Below are positions 1 to 6,878 of a stretch of DNA of 11,324 nucleotides, in pieces; the stretch's first letter is position 1, and every line of letters starts with the position of its first letter. The notes beneath the pieces were generated by a model that saw only the letters and a program-made list of their open reading frames with translations, was not told the DNA's origin and searched no databases. A program made the translations under genes and the position numbers. Source of the DNA: an uncultured Chlorobiaceae bacterium (GTDB lineage: Bacteria; Bacteroidota; Chlorobiia; Chlorobiales; Chlorobiaceae); assembly GCA_903904495.1 (NCBI GenBank), contig CAIVCU010000451.1, positions 1 to 11,324 on the forward strand, written 5' to 3'.

Positions 1-77
1 CGAAAGATTATCTCGATCTGGCACAGGAGATTTTCGAAAGAGACGGTAATATTAAAAAATTTAAAGTCCGGCAGTAG
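1..77 (+). CDS. parA: ParA-family ATPase, C-terminal end only (partial)
   Basis: An open frame enters from the left edge (first complete codon at 3) and stops at TAG 75-77. It gives 24 residues beginning KDYLDLAQEIF and ending FKVRQ. The run YLDLAQEIFERDG resembles the end of chromosomal ParA/Soj proteins, which form a final helix carrying a YLxLAxE-type motif. The parB gene begins 28 bases downstream on the same strand, the usual parA-parB order. ParA is a Walker-type ATPase that positions ParB-bound origins before division. Nothing of the catalytic part is inside the window, so the call rests on the tail motif and on synteny. Confidence 0.7.
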   Translation, partial: KDYLDLAQEIFERDGNIKKFKVRQ

Positions 78-105
78 CAGCTGACCGGTTAGCTGGTGGA
101 GCGAT

Positions 106-993
106 ATGTCAAAAAACGCACTGGGAAGAGGGTTGAAAGCACTTATTCCGGATGAAGGGTTTGATTCGGGATCAAAGGAAGAGGAAAGGGAACTTGCCCA
201 GGAAGGGAGTATTGGCAGCCTTCCAGTTGAAAAAATACGGACCAATCCGTTTCAGCCCCGCAAGGAATTTGACGAAAGTGCTCTTGAAGAGCTTAAAAAC
301 TCCATTGTTGAAAATGGGGTAATACAGCCCGTTACAGTGTGCAGGGATGGAGAGGGCTATCAACTCATCAGTGGTGAACGTCGGCTCAGGGCAGTTCAGC
401 AGGCCGGTTTCAAGTATATTCCTGCCTATGTTATTGAAGCTCATGATGATTCAAGTAAACTTGAGCTTGCCCTTATTGAGAACATCCAACGCGAGGATCT
501 TAACGCTATAGAGGTCGCACTGGCACTGAAAAGCCTGACAACCAAGTGCAGTCTCACTCAGGACGAGATAGCGCTGAAAGTAGGCAAAAACCGTTCAACT
601 GTCAGTAACTTTCTCCGCCTTCTCAAACTTCCCCTACAGATTCAGGACAGCATAAGGAACAGGGAGATTTCTTCCGGACATGCAAGGGCACTGATTAACC
701 TTCCAGGTGAGCAGCAGCAGTTGAAGGTATGGAAACAGATTCTCAGTCGTCAGCTTTCAGTCCGGCAGACTGAAGCACTCGTTAACCGCATGTTCAAGGA
801 TCAGTCTAAAAAGGTATCTCCAGACTCATTCGAGCGCTCTTCACATGTTACTCAGCTTGAGTCTCTTTTAAGGGATAAACTTGCTACAAAGGTTCGTATA
901 GTTGAAAAAAAAGGCGGTAAGGGCGAAATTCATATTCAGTATTTTTCGAATGACGATCTCGACAGGCTTCTTGATATTATGAATCAGGCGTGA
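106..993 (+). CDS. parB: ParB/Spo0J chromosome-partitioning CTPase and parS-binding protein
   Basis: This 295-residue protein has the full layout of chromosomal ParB. The N-terminal ParA-interacting motif is GRGLKALIP (7-15). The ParB/Srx domain starts near 39 with PVEKIRTNPFQPR. The CTP-binding GERRLRA motif is at 90-96 and the ENIQRE box at 125-130. A helix-turn-helix (about 149-173, LTQDEIALKVGKNRSTVSNF) follows, then the ISSGHARAL segment (188-196), and a C-terminal dimerisation part from about 245. Known family role: a clamp that loads at parS sites, spreads, and stimulates ParA to segregate the origin region. The ATG at 106 has a purine-rich stretch (GGTGGAG) upstream. Length is normal for the family. 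I saw no TGTTNCACGTGAAACA-like parS site in the window. Likely co-transcribed with parA. Confidence 0.96.
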   Translation: MSKNALGRGLKALIPDEGFDSGSKEEERELAQEGSIGSLPVEKIRTNPFQPRKEFDESALEELKNSIVENGVIQPVTVCRDGEGYQLISGERRLRAVQQAGFKYIPAYVIEAHDDSSKLELALIENIQREDLNAIEVALALKSLTTKCSLTQDEIALKVGKNRSTVSNFLRLLKLPLQIQDSIRNREISSGHARALINLPGEQQQLKVWKQILSRQLSVRQTEALVNRMFKDQSKKVSPDSFERSSHVTQLESLLRDKLATKVRIVEKKGGKGEIHIQYFSNDDLDRLLDIMNQA

Positions 994-1049
994 ACTGGCC
1001 GGCAGAAACTGCAGCTTTTTCATAGAAACGTTAAGTACAACAATAAATT

Positions 1050-1796
1050 ATGAGGTTTACTCTTGTAGGAAATGGCAGAATGGGTCAGCAGGTCGCTCAG
1101 GTGATCAGTCAGTCAGGCTGCCACGAAACTTCTTCAGCTCTCGATGTGGATACCAGGATTGTTCCTGAAGTTTTTCAAGGCAGCGATGCCATTATTGATT
1201 TTACCGTGAGGGATGCTTTTCTCAGCAATCTTCCAGCCATGCTTGCATCAGGTGTCCCTGTTATTGTTGGCACAACAGGGTGGGATGATGTCGTGGATGA
1301 GGTTAAAAAAAAGGTAACTGACGCAGGAGCATCACTGCTATACTCTGCAAATTTTTCGCTGGGCGTCAACATCTTTCTCAGAAGTGTGCGCGAAGCAGCA
1401 CGTCTGATTGCTCCGTTTTCCGAATTTGATATTGCTTTTGCAGAGCAGCACCACACAGGTAAAGCTGATTTCCCGAGTGGTACCGCCCTTAGGGCAGCGG
1501 ATATGATCTTATCGGCAAACAGCCGGAAGAAAACCATTGTCCGGCAGCTCTCGGATGACAGGAAGCTTGCTCCTGAAGAATTGCAGGTGGCAGCTCTGAG
1601 GCTCGGAGGGGTGTTCGGCAAGCACACGGCCTTTATTGACTCGGATGCTGATGAAATTGTTATTTCGCATACAGCAAAAAACCGTTCAGGTTTTGCAACT
1701 GGTGCCGTGGAAGCTGCAGCCTGGCTGGCCCAGCATCATAAAACCAAACCGGGATTTTATACCATGGATGATTTTTTAAATGAACGGCTCTCCTGA
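1050..1796 (+). CDS. dapB: 4-hydroxy-tetrahydrodipicolinate reductase
   Basis: This 248-residue protein is DapB, the NAD(P)H-dependent reductase that makes tetrahydrodipicolinate on the way to diaminopimelate and lysine. The dinucleotide-binding motif is GNGRMG (7-12), followed by DFT (50-52) and GTTGW (74-78). The active-site signature EQHHTGKADFPSGTAL lies at 132-147, with the catalytic His134/His135 pair and Lys138. The RLGGVFGKH stretch (184-192) and HTAKNRSGFATGA (207-219) are the usual substrate-domain and C-terminal motifs. Length is slightly short, as in the compact DapB forms. The start is ATG at 1050, 56 bases after parB, with no clear Shine-Dalgarno sequence. The next gene begins immediately after its stop codon, which suggests one transcript. 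Confidence 0.96.
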   Translation: MRFTLVGNGRMGQQVAQVISQSGCHETSSALDVDTRIVPEVFQGSDAIIDFTVRDAFLSNLPAMLASGVPVIVGTTGWDDVVDEVKKKVTDAGASLLYSANFSLGVNIFLRSVREAARLIAPFSEFDIAFAEQHHTGKADFPSGTALRAADMILSANSRKKTIVRQLSDDRKLAPEELQVAALRLGGVFGKHTAFIDSDADEIVISHTAKNRSGFATGAVEAAAWLAQHHKTKPGFYTMDDFLNERLS

Positions 1797-2348
1797 ATGT
1801 ATATGGCTACTGAAAAAGTGAATCAATCTGCTCTGCCATTTAAAGGAAAGCTTTATACTGTTTTACTGGGCTCCGCAATCATTATTCTGACGACAACTGT
1901 TCCCTACCTGACATTGCTTAATGTTTTTCTCTTTGCAGGTATTTTCCTTGCAGGAACCATTGCGCTTCATCAGACCATCATGCGTTTTCAGATCCGCTTG
2001 ACCTACAATCAGGCATTTGCTTATGGGTGTCTGGCTGGTTTGGTTGGAGGTGTGATTTCAGAAGGCATAACCTTTACTTTGATGGAACTTTTTAATTACA
2101 GGCCGGGGACAGAAAGTCTCGCCCTTGTGATTGACTGGGCGCTTGAAATGGCAAAAGGAAGGCCAGAGGTTCAGCAGCAGGTGCAGGCACTTGTTTCGGC
2201 TGAGAAACTTGCTCTTGTTCCGGTAAAGCTAAGTTTCGTTGACATTCTGATGAATATGGCCTTTTCAGGTGCGTTTTATGCACCGATAACCGGTCTTGGA
2301 GGAGCGTTTGCCGTTCTCCGTCTTAAACGTAAAGCTTCAAGAGAGTAA
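1797..2348 (+). CDS. Small polytopic membrane protein, DUF4199-like
   Basis: This 183-residue protein has four likely membrane spans: about 20-38, 42-62, 73-97 and 150-173. A charged, soluble-looking stretch (about 103-145, rich in Glu, Gln and Lys) sits between spans three and four. The C-terminus is basic (RLKRKASRE), consistent with a cytosolic end. Size, span spacing and the glycine-rich GLVGGVISEG segment recall DUF4199 proteins, a family of unknown function common in Bacteroidota and Chlorobiota; I assign this by resemblance only. The ATG abuts the dapB TGA with no gap, so translation is probably coupled; a second in-frame ATG two codons later is an alternative start. No catalytic motif is visible, and a functional link to DapB is unproven. 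Confidence 0.8.
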   Translation: MYMATEKVNQSALPFKGKLYTVLLGSAIIILTTTVPYLTLLNVFLFAGIFLAGTIALHQTIMRFQIRLTYNQAFAYGCLAGLVGGVISEGITFTLMELFNYRPGTESLALVIDWALEMAKGRPEVQQQVQALVSAEKLALVPVKLSFVDILMNMAFSGAFYAPITGLGGAFAVLRLKRKASRE

Positions 2349-2366
2349 TATTCACAAAGACTTCTC

Positions 2367-2396
2367 CTGACGTTACATTGTCCAGAGTGACGTCAG
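2367..2396. terminator. Possible stem-loop at the convergent gene ends
   Basis: CTGACGT at 2367-2373 pairs with ACGTCAG at 2390-2396. Three further inner pairs, one of them G-T, lengthen the stem to ten pairs around a ten-base loop. It sits between the converging ends of the DUF4199-like gene and menC and overlaps the menC stop. There is no good T-run directly after it on either strand (only TTTG on the + strand), so termination is uncertain. The right arm also contains the perfect 8-base palindrome TGACGTCA (2388-2395). Confidence 0.3.
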
Positions 2397-3449
2397 TTTG
2401 AGATCTCTCTTTTTGATGATATTTCCTTCACGATAGAGTTTGAGGGCATCAAGCAGTCCGTTTTCTGCTCCGAATGGAGTTTCAAGCAGGTCGTCCTTCA
2501 GGTAACGGTAGGTATCGAGACCACATGCTGCTGGTTCAGAAGAGGCTGTTGCAGCAAGCCATGTATAGAAACTCAGGCTGATTCCACTCTCGAAAGCTGA
2601 GCTGAAAACCGTAAGCAGATTGTGTTTCTTTGCCCACCTGGCCAATTCCAGTGTCACGGATATTCCGCCCAATCGGTTTGGTTTCAGGATCAGCGCCGAA
2701 AGAGCTTCTGTTGGAATGTATTCAAGCAATTCCGGCTTTTGCCATAGGGTTTCGTCGAGTGCCGAGCGGATAGCTGTTTTTGCGTAAAACTCTCCGATAT
2801 GTTCTGCATACTCAAGAGGTTCTTCAATATAGGCAATGCTTCCTTCTGGAATTTGTCCGGCCAGGTAAATTGCTTCATCAAGTGAGAACGACTGATTGGC
2901 ATCCAGTCGCAGTTCGATTGTGTTGCCAAAAATGCCGTGCAGTGCTTCAACGCTTTGGATGGCAGTATCACTGTTTCCGGCTGAAATTTTAAGCTTGAAT
3001 GTTCGGTATCCGATATCGAAATAATTCTCAGTCTTTTGAATGACCTGCTTCGTATCGCCGAAAAGCAGTGCATTGACAGGAACATATTTTGCCGGATGTT
3101 CTGCCGCCTCGGAAAATGACGGAGCCGTCCCAGAAATGGCGGCATCAAGGTTGATCATTGCCATTTCCAGTCCTGTGCGCACCGAAGGGAAGAGCCCTTC
3201 ATGCATAATTCGGTGATCAAATACCTCATGTTTTGAAAGTACCTCCACAAGCTGCGCTTCAGCAGATGCAAGGCTCTCATGGTGCAAACCCGGAAGAGGA
3301 GCTATTTCGCCATAGGCTGTGAATCCCTCATCCCACGTTTTCAGAGCAAGTATAATTCCTTCCCTTTGCAGCAGCCTATGCCCTTTTACAGATATTGTTT
3401 CTGTATAAGGGATGGCATACCTGTAGAGAAGCGCATGGGTTGCATTCAA
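2373..3449 (-). CDS. menC: o-Succinylbenzoate synthase
   Basis: This 358-residue enolase-superfamily enzyme dehydrates SHCHC to o-succinylbenzoate in menaquinone synthesis. The superfamily catalytic set is visible. KLK is at 152-154 (Lys152, Lys154). Metal ligands are Asp183 in RLDANQSF, Glu209 in YIEEP and Asp232 in ALDET. The second catalytic lysine is Lys256 in ILKP. The N-terminal capping domain (about 1-115) includes YGEIAPLPG. The related dipeptide epimerases share this fold, but position directly after menB settles the role. The start is a TTG at 3447-3449 (complement) whose last two bases are the first two of the menB stop (TTGA overlap). An in-frame TAA lies five codons upstream and no in-frame ATG is nearby, so TTG is the best start and translation is probably coupled to menB. 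Last gene of the operon. Confidence 0.93.
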   Translation of the reverse strand: MNATHALLYRYAIPYTETISVKGHRLLQREGIILALKTWDEGFTAYGEIAPLPGLHHESLASAEAQLVEVLSKHEVFDHRIMHEGLFPSVRTGLEMAMINLDAAISGTAPSFSEAAEHPAKYVPVNALLFGDTKQVIQKTENYFDIGYRTFKLKISAGNSDTAIQSVEALHGIFGNTIELRLDANQSFSLDEAIYLAGQIPEGSIAYIEEPLEYAEHIGEFYAKTAIRSALDETLWQKPELLEYIPTEALSALILKPNRLGGISVTLELARWAKKHNLLTVFSSAFESGISLSFYTWLAATASSEPAACGLDTYRYLKDDLLETPFGAENGLLDALKLYREGNIIKKRDLKLTSLWTM

Positions 3450-4267
3450 GGTCTTTTTGGAAATTTACTGAAATCAGGTTTCCTTTTTTCAACAAAAGCA
3501 TTTTTGCCTTCCTGAGCCTCTTCACACATGTAATAGAGCATCGTGGCATTTCCTGCAAGTTCCTGCAGTCCGGCTTGTCCGTCACAATCCGCATTGAGCG
3601 CCGATTTCAGACACCTGATGGCGAGCGATGAATTGGCAAGTATTTCACGACACCACTGCACGGTCTCTTTTTCAAGCTGCTCAAGAGGTACAACAGTGTT
3701 AACCAGTCCCATCGAAAGGGCTTCTGCAGCATTGTACTGCCGGCAAAGGTACCATATTTCGCGGGCTTTTTTCTGTCCGACAAGACGAGCCATATAGCTT
3801 GCTCCCCATCCGCCGTCAAAAGAACCGACTTTTGGACCGGTCTGGCCGAAGACGGCATTGTCGGCAGCAATGGTAAGATCGCAAAGCATATGCAGCACAT
3901 GGCCGCCTCCGATTGCATAACCTGCAACCATGGCAATGACCGGTTTGGGGCAGGTGCGGATATCACGCTGGAAATCAAGGACATTCAGCCGGTTGACCCC
4001 TTTATCATCAGCATAGCCAGCGTAACCGCGTATTTTCTGGTCACCTCCCGAACAGAATGCCTTGTCTCCGGCGCCGGTAAGAATGACAACCCCGATTGAC
4101 TCATCGTTTCTCGCTTCGGCAAGCGCTGTAATCATCTCTTCCACAGTCTTAGGACGAAATGCGTTGCGAACTTCCGGGCGATTGATAGTGATTTTTGCAA
4201 TCCCTTCTGCTTTATGGTAGAGGATATCGGTAAAATCACCTGTTTGTATCCAGTTTACTGCGCTCAT
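3446..4267 (-). CDS. menB: 1,4-Dihydroxy-2-naphthoyl-CoA synthase
   Basis: This 273-residue crotonase-fold enzyme closes the second ring, converting o-succinylbenzoyl-CoA to DHNA-CoA. Visible motifs are NRPEVRNAF (29-37), the oxyanion-hole region FCSGGDQ (71-77), GYAIGGGH (116-123) and QTGPKVGSFDGG (142-153). The glycine in QTGPK (Gly144) matches the MenB class that uses bound bicarbonate as the catalytic base. The other class has aspartate there (QTDADVGSF in mycobacteria). The C-terminal RKPDFSKFPKRP tail is typical. Its ATG overlaps the menH stop by four bases (ATGA), and its TGA overlaps the menC start. Its substrate needs MenE, which is not encoded in the window. Strong family identification. 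Confidence 0.97.
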   Translation of the reverse strand: MSAVNWIQTGDFTDILYHKAEGIAKITINRPEVRNAFRPKTVEEMITALAEARNDESIGVVILTGAGDKAFCSGGDQKIRGYAGYADDKGVNRLNVLDFQRDIRTCPKPVIAMVAGYAIGGGHVLHMLCDLTIAADNAVFGQTGPKVGSFDGGWGASYMARLVGQKKAREIWYLCRQYNAAEALSMGLVNTVVPLEQLEKETVQWCREILANSSLAIRCLKSALNADCDGQAGLQELAGNATMLYYMCEEAQEGKNAFVEKRKPDFSKFPKRP

Positions 4268-5088
4268 AAGTGCGTTTCTTCTTGCTGGTTGAAAAAAAAT
4301 CTCAGACGATCCAGAAACAGTTCCTTGTTTTCAAGCTGCAGGGTATGACCGCAATGAGGAAAAATTTCAAGATCAGATCCAGGGCATAACTTAACCATTT
4401 GGCGGCCAATCTCAACGTAGCGCTCATCTTTTTCCCCTGCAAAAAACCTTACTGGTATGTTGTTATACTGCAGTCTCTCCCATTGTGAACGTTGTCTGCC
4501 CGTTCCAAGCACTCTCATGGCAAGAGCAAGATTCCGGGGGTCATTGATCTTCCTTTCGGTCTCGACCTCTTTAAATATAGGATGATGTTTAAGGGTTGCA
4601 AACAGCGGCTGATCATACCATGCCTCAATGAATCCTTCAAAATTGTGTTCGATTTTCCGTGCAATTTTTTCATCATGCTCCTGCCGATCGATCTGTTCTT
4701 TTACTGTCCTGAGCCCTGGAGATGCTGACACGATAACGGCTTTGGAAAAAAGCTCCTGGTGACGGAGAAGAAGAGCAAGAGCAAGACGTCCACCCATCGA
4801 ATAACCGACTATATAACTTTGGGTGGAAGGCGACTCCTGCAGCAGTTCAGCAAGAGCGTCTATGGTTTGATCAAAAAAACCGTCGGTCTGCGGAGTTTGC
4901 TGGAAACTTGCTTTCCCGTGTCCGGGTAGATCAACCATTATACAGCAGTAGTCGTCGCAAAGTTGCCTGGCTATAGGGAGCCAGTCACTGCCCGACCCAA
5001 GAAACCCGTGAAGAAAGATAATGCGGGGCAAAGAACTCTTCCCGATGGTCTGTATATGTAACGGGACACTCTGTATGGTTGACGGCAT
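4264..5088 (-). CDS. menH: SHCHC synthase, alpha/beta-hydrolase
   Basis: This 274-residue alpha/beta-hydrolase eliminates pyruvate from SEPHCHC, the MenD product, to give SHCHC. Visible elements are the oxyanion-loop motif HGFLGSG (27-33), VDLPGHG (52-58), and the nucleophile elbow GYSMGG (95-100) with Ser97. The probable acid is Asp221 (GEKDE) and the histidine is His248 (CGHTLQLE), giving a complete Ser-Asp-His triad. The hydrolase fold alone is not specific. Position between menD and menB, and the close match of the HGFLGS/GYSMGGR pattern to MenH, support the call. It starts 38 bases after the menD stop, with no clear Shine-Dalgarno sequence, and overlaps menB by ATGA. Confidence 0.92.
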   Translation of the reverse strand: MPSTIQSVPLHIQTIGKSSLPRIIFLHGFLGSGSDWLPIARQLCDDYCCIMVDLPGHGKASFQQTPQTDGFFDQTIDALAELLQESPSTQSYIVGYSMGGRLALALLLRHQELFSKAVIVSASPGLRTVKEQIDRQEHDEKIARKIEHNFEGFIEAWYDQPLFATLKHHPIFKEVETERKINDPRNLALAMRVLGTGRQRSQWERLQYNNIPVRFFAGEKDERYVEIGRQMVKLCPGSDLEIFPHCGHTLQLENKELFLDRLRFFFNQQEETHL

Positions 5089-5126
5089 GGTAATGGACTC
5101 TGTTGACCAGATTGCTTTCTATCAAT

Positions 5127-6878
5127 CTACCGGTAAAGATAGAGTTCGGCAAGTGCACTGATTCTTGCCTGCAGTGCCCGGTGCTGCTGCAGATTCTCCT
5201 GGCGGGAGCCTTTAATTTCAATCACGGTGCTTCGATTACTGACGGATGCGGCGTTGTAAATCTCTCCGAATTCACCGTTTGTCTGCGGGCATGCATAGTC
5301 CACACCAAAAGTTTCAGCCGCGGACTTGATGCTGTAATTCTGGGGTGTGGCAAAATGGGTTTCAAAGATATCACTGAATTCTGAAACAGGCAGGAAGGAG
5401 AAAATTCCGCCTCCATGATTGTTCAGGACAATGATCTGCAGGGGCACACTCAGGGTGCTGAGCAGCGAAAGTGCATTAATGTCATGCAGGAATGCGATAT
5501 CCCCGATTATCAGTGTTGCCGCTTTAAGGTATCCTTCAGCAAAGCCTGCCGCAGTGGATAAAATGCCGTCTATCCCGCTTACTCCACGATTGATGCCGAT
5601 CCTTACACCGTTAGGATGTCCGTTGAAACCATAGGTGTCCATATCCCTGACCGGCATGCTGTTTGAAATGAAGAGCAGTTGCTCTGCAGTGATAAGGCGC
5701 GAGGTCAGGCGTGCTGCCGAAATTTCGGTAACCGGTTGAAGAGCGAGGGTTTCTGCATCAATCTGCTCACCGGCCAGTTTGAAAAACTCTTCGGCACTCT
5801 CTGTGTTTATGCCGGAAAACGTTGTACGTGAACCCATGAGGCTTGCTGAGGTACGTACAAGTGACGCTTCAATGCTGAGAGTGACGTTGTGATCGGGAGA
5901 GAACCGGCTGGAATGGGATCGTACGACAATATAGTGCTCAGGATTCCATTCAATGAGTGCGGCTGGCGGATGTTTCGCTATGATGTGACCACCGAAATGC
6001 ACTACCAGATCAGGTCTGAAGTGTCTGGTGAATTCTGACGACTGAAAAGCCAGCTGCCATGGCTGCACACCACTGCACAATCGCATCCCCGATGAAAGAT
6101 CGGTATAGAGAGGAACCTGCAGATCCAGAGCAAGCTCTCTGACCGCATCACCCTCTGCTGTGCTTTGCATGCTGCCGGCAATGATCAGTGGCTGTTTTGC
6201 TTTTGAAAGGGCCTCGCGAACCCTTGCCACTGTTACGGAATCCGGATATTTCTCTGGTAATGCTGATACTGTTGACGGGTTGCATGTTGTCAGCCACTCT
6301 TGCTTCTGGTCGAGCCACGGGTCCTTCAGATCGGGACTCACCGGCTCAAGAGGCTCTCTGAACGGCTGGTTAAGATGTACCGGTCCTGCTGGTGAACCCA
6401 CTGTTTTAGCGACCGCGTAAGCAATGGCGGAGAGCAGGGCTTTGAGCGGGACCTCCCTTGACGGCAGAGGGAGCTGCATATTCCATCGCGTATAATTACC
6501 GAACATGCCCTCCTGCCGGATGGTCTGGTTGGCGCCGCATTCAAGCAGCTCAAAAGGGCGATCAGCCGAAAGAATAACCATCGGTTGAAAGTCCATTGAG
6601 GCCTCAACAACGGCAGGGAAGTAGTTCGCAACAGCTGTCCCTGATGTACAGATCAGCACTGCCGGCTTGCCTGTGGCACGACCATAGCCGAGGGCAAAAA
6701 AGCCTGCAGAGCGTTCATCCGCAAACATTTTCCAGCGTGCTTTCGGGTTTCTTGCAACCGCCACGGTTAGCGGTGTAGAACGGGAACCGGGTGAGATACA
6801 GAAAAAATCAGCACCCTGCCGTATGAGTTCTTCAATGAGGATGCTGCTCCACAGTGAGGTTATTTTTCTGCCATTCAT
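5127..6878 (-). CDS. menD: SEPHCHC synthase (2-succinyl-5-enolpyruvyl-6-hydroxy-3-cyclohexene-1-carboxylate synthase)
   Basis: This ThDP-dependent enzyme of 583 residues joins isochorismate to the succinyl semialdehyde unit from 2-oxoglutarate. Motifs counted from the chosen start: SPGSRSTPL (29-37), FADERSAGF (52-60, with the conserved ThDP-activating Glu55), TSGTAVANY (78-86), NQTIRQEG (117-124), NRGVSGIDG (430-438), and the ThDP/Mg segment GDIAFLHD (459-466) followed by NNHGGGIFSFLP (486-497). The reading frame extends 19 codons upstream into menF. I chose the ATG at 6876-6878 because it begins the conserved sequence, follows an AGGA-containing stretch, and forms the same ATGA overlap with the menF stop that recurs in this operon. 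Length is normal for MenD. Confidence 0.96.
   Translation of the reverse strand: MNGRKITSLWSSILIEELIRQGADFFCISPGSRSTPLTVAVARNPKARWKMFADERSAGFFALGYGRATGKPAVLICTSGTAVANYFPAVVEASMDFQPMVILSADRPFELLECGANQTIRQEGMFGNYTRWNMQLPLPSREVPLKALLSAIAYAVAKTVGSPAGPVHLNQPFREPLEPVSPDLKDPWLDQKQEWLTTCNPSTVSALPEKYPDSVTVARVREALSKAKQPLIIAGSMQSTAEGDAVRELALDLQVPLYTDLSSGMRLCSGVQPWQLAFQSSEFTRHFRPDLVVHFGGHIIAKHPPAALIEWNPEHYIVVRSHSSRFSPDHNVTLSIEASLVRTSASLMGSRTTFSGINTESAEEFFKLAGEQIDAETLALQPVTEISAARLTSRLITAEQLLFISNSMPVRDMDTYGFNGHPNGVRIGINRGVSGIDGILSTAAGFAEGYLKAATLIIGDIAFLHDINALSLLSTLSVPLQIIVLNNHGGGIFSFLPVSEFSDIFETHFATPQNYSIKSAAETFGVDYACPQTNGEFGEIYNAASVSNRSTVIEIKGSRQENLQQHRALQARISALAELYLYR

Noticed and set aside
1002..1020. 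GCAG/CTGC repeat followed by TTTTT after parB, as a terminator
   Set aside because: The stem is only four base pairs and sits in a 56-base gap between genes that look co-transcribed.
1..2348. A parS centromere site near parAB
   Set aside because: No TGTTNCACGTGAAACA-like 16-mer could be found by eye on either strand; parS may lie outside the window.
3376..3594. Open frame on the minus strand spanning the menB/menC junction
   Set aside because: It is a shadow of menB and menC in another frame, with no recognisable protein pattern; both real genes are intact.
3879..4099. Plus-strand open frames antisense to menB
   Set aside because: Long antisense frames are common opposite conserved genes of this base composition; no domain, start context or homology pattern is visible.
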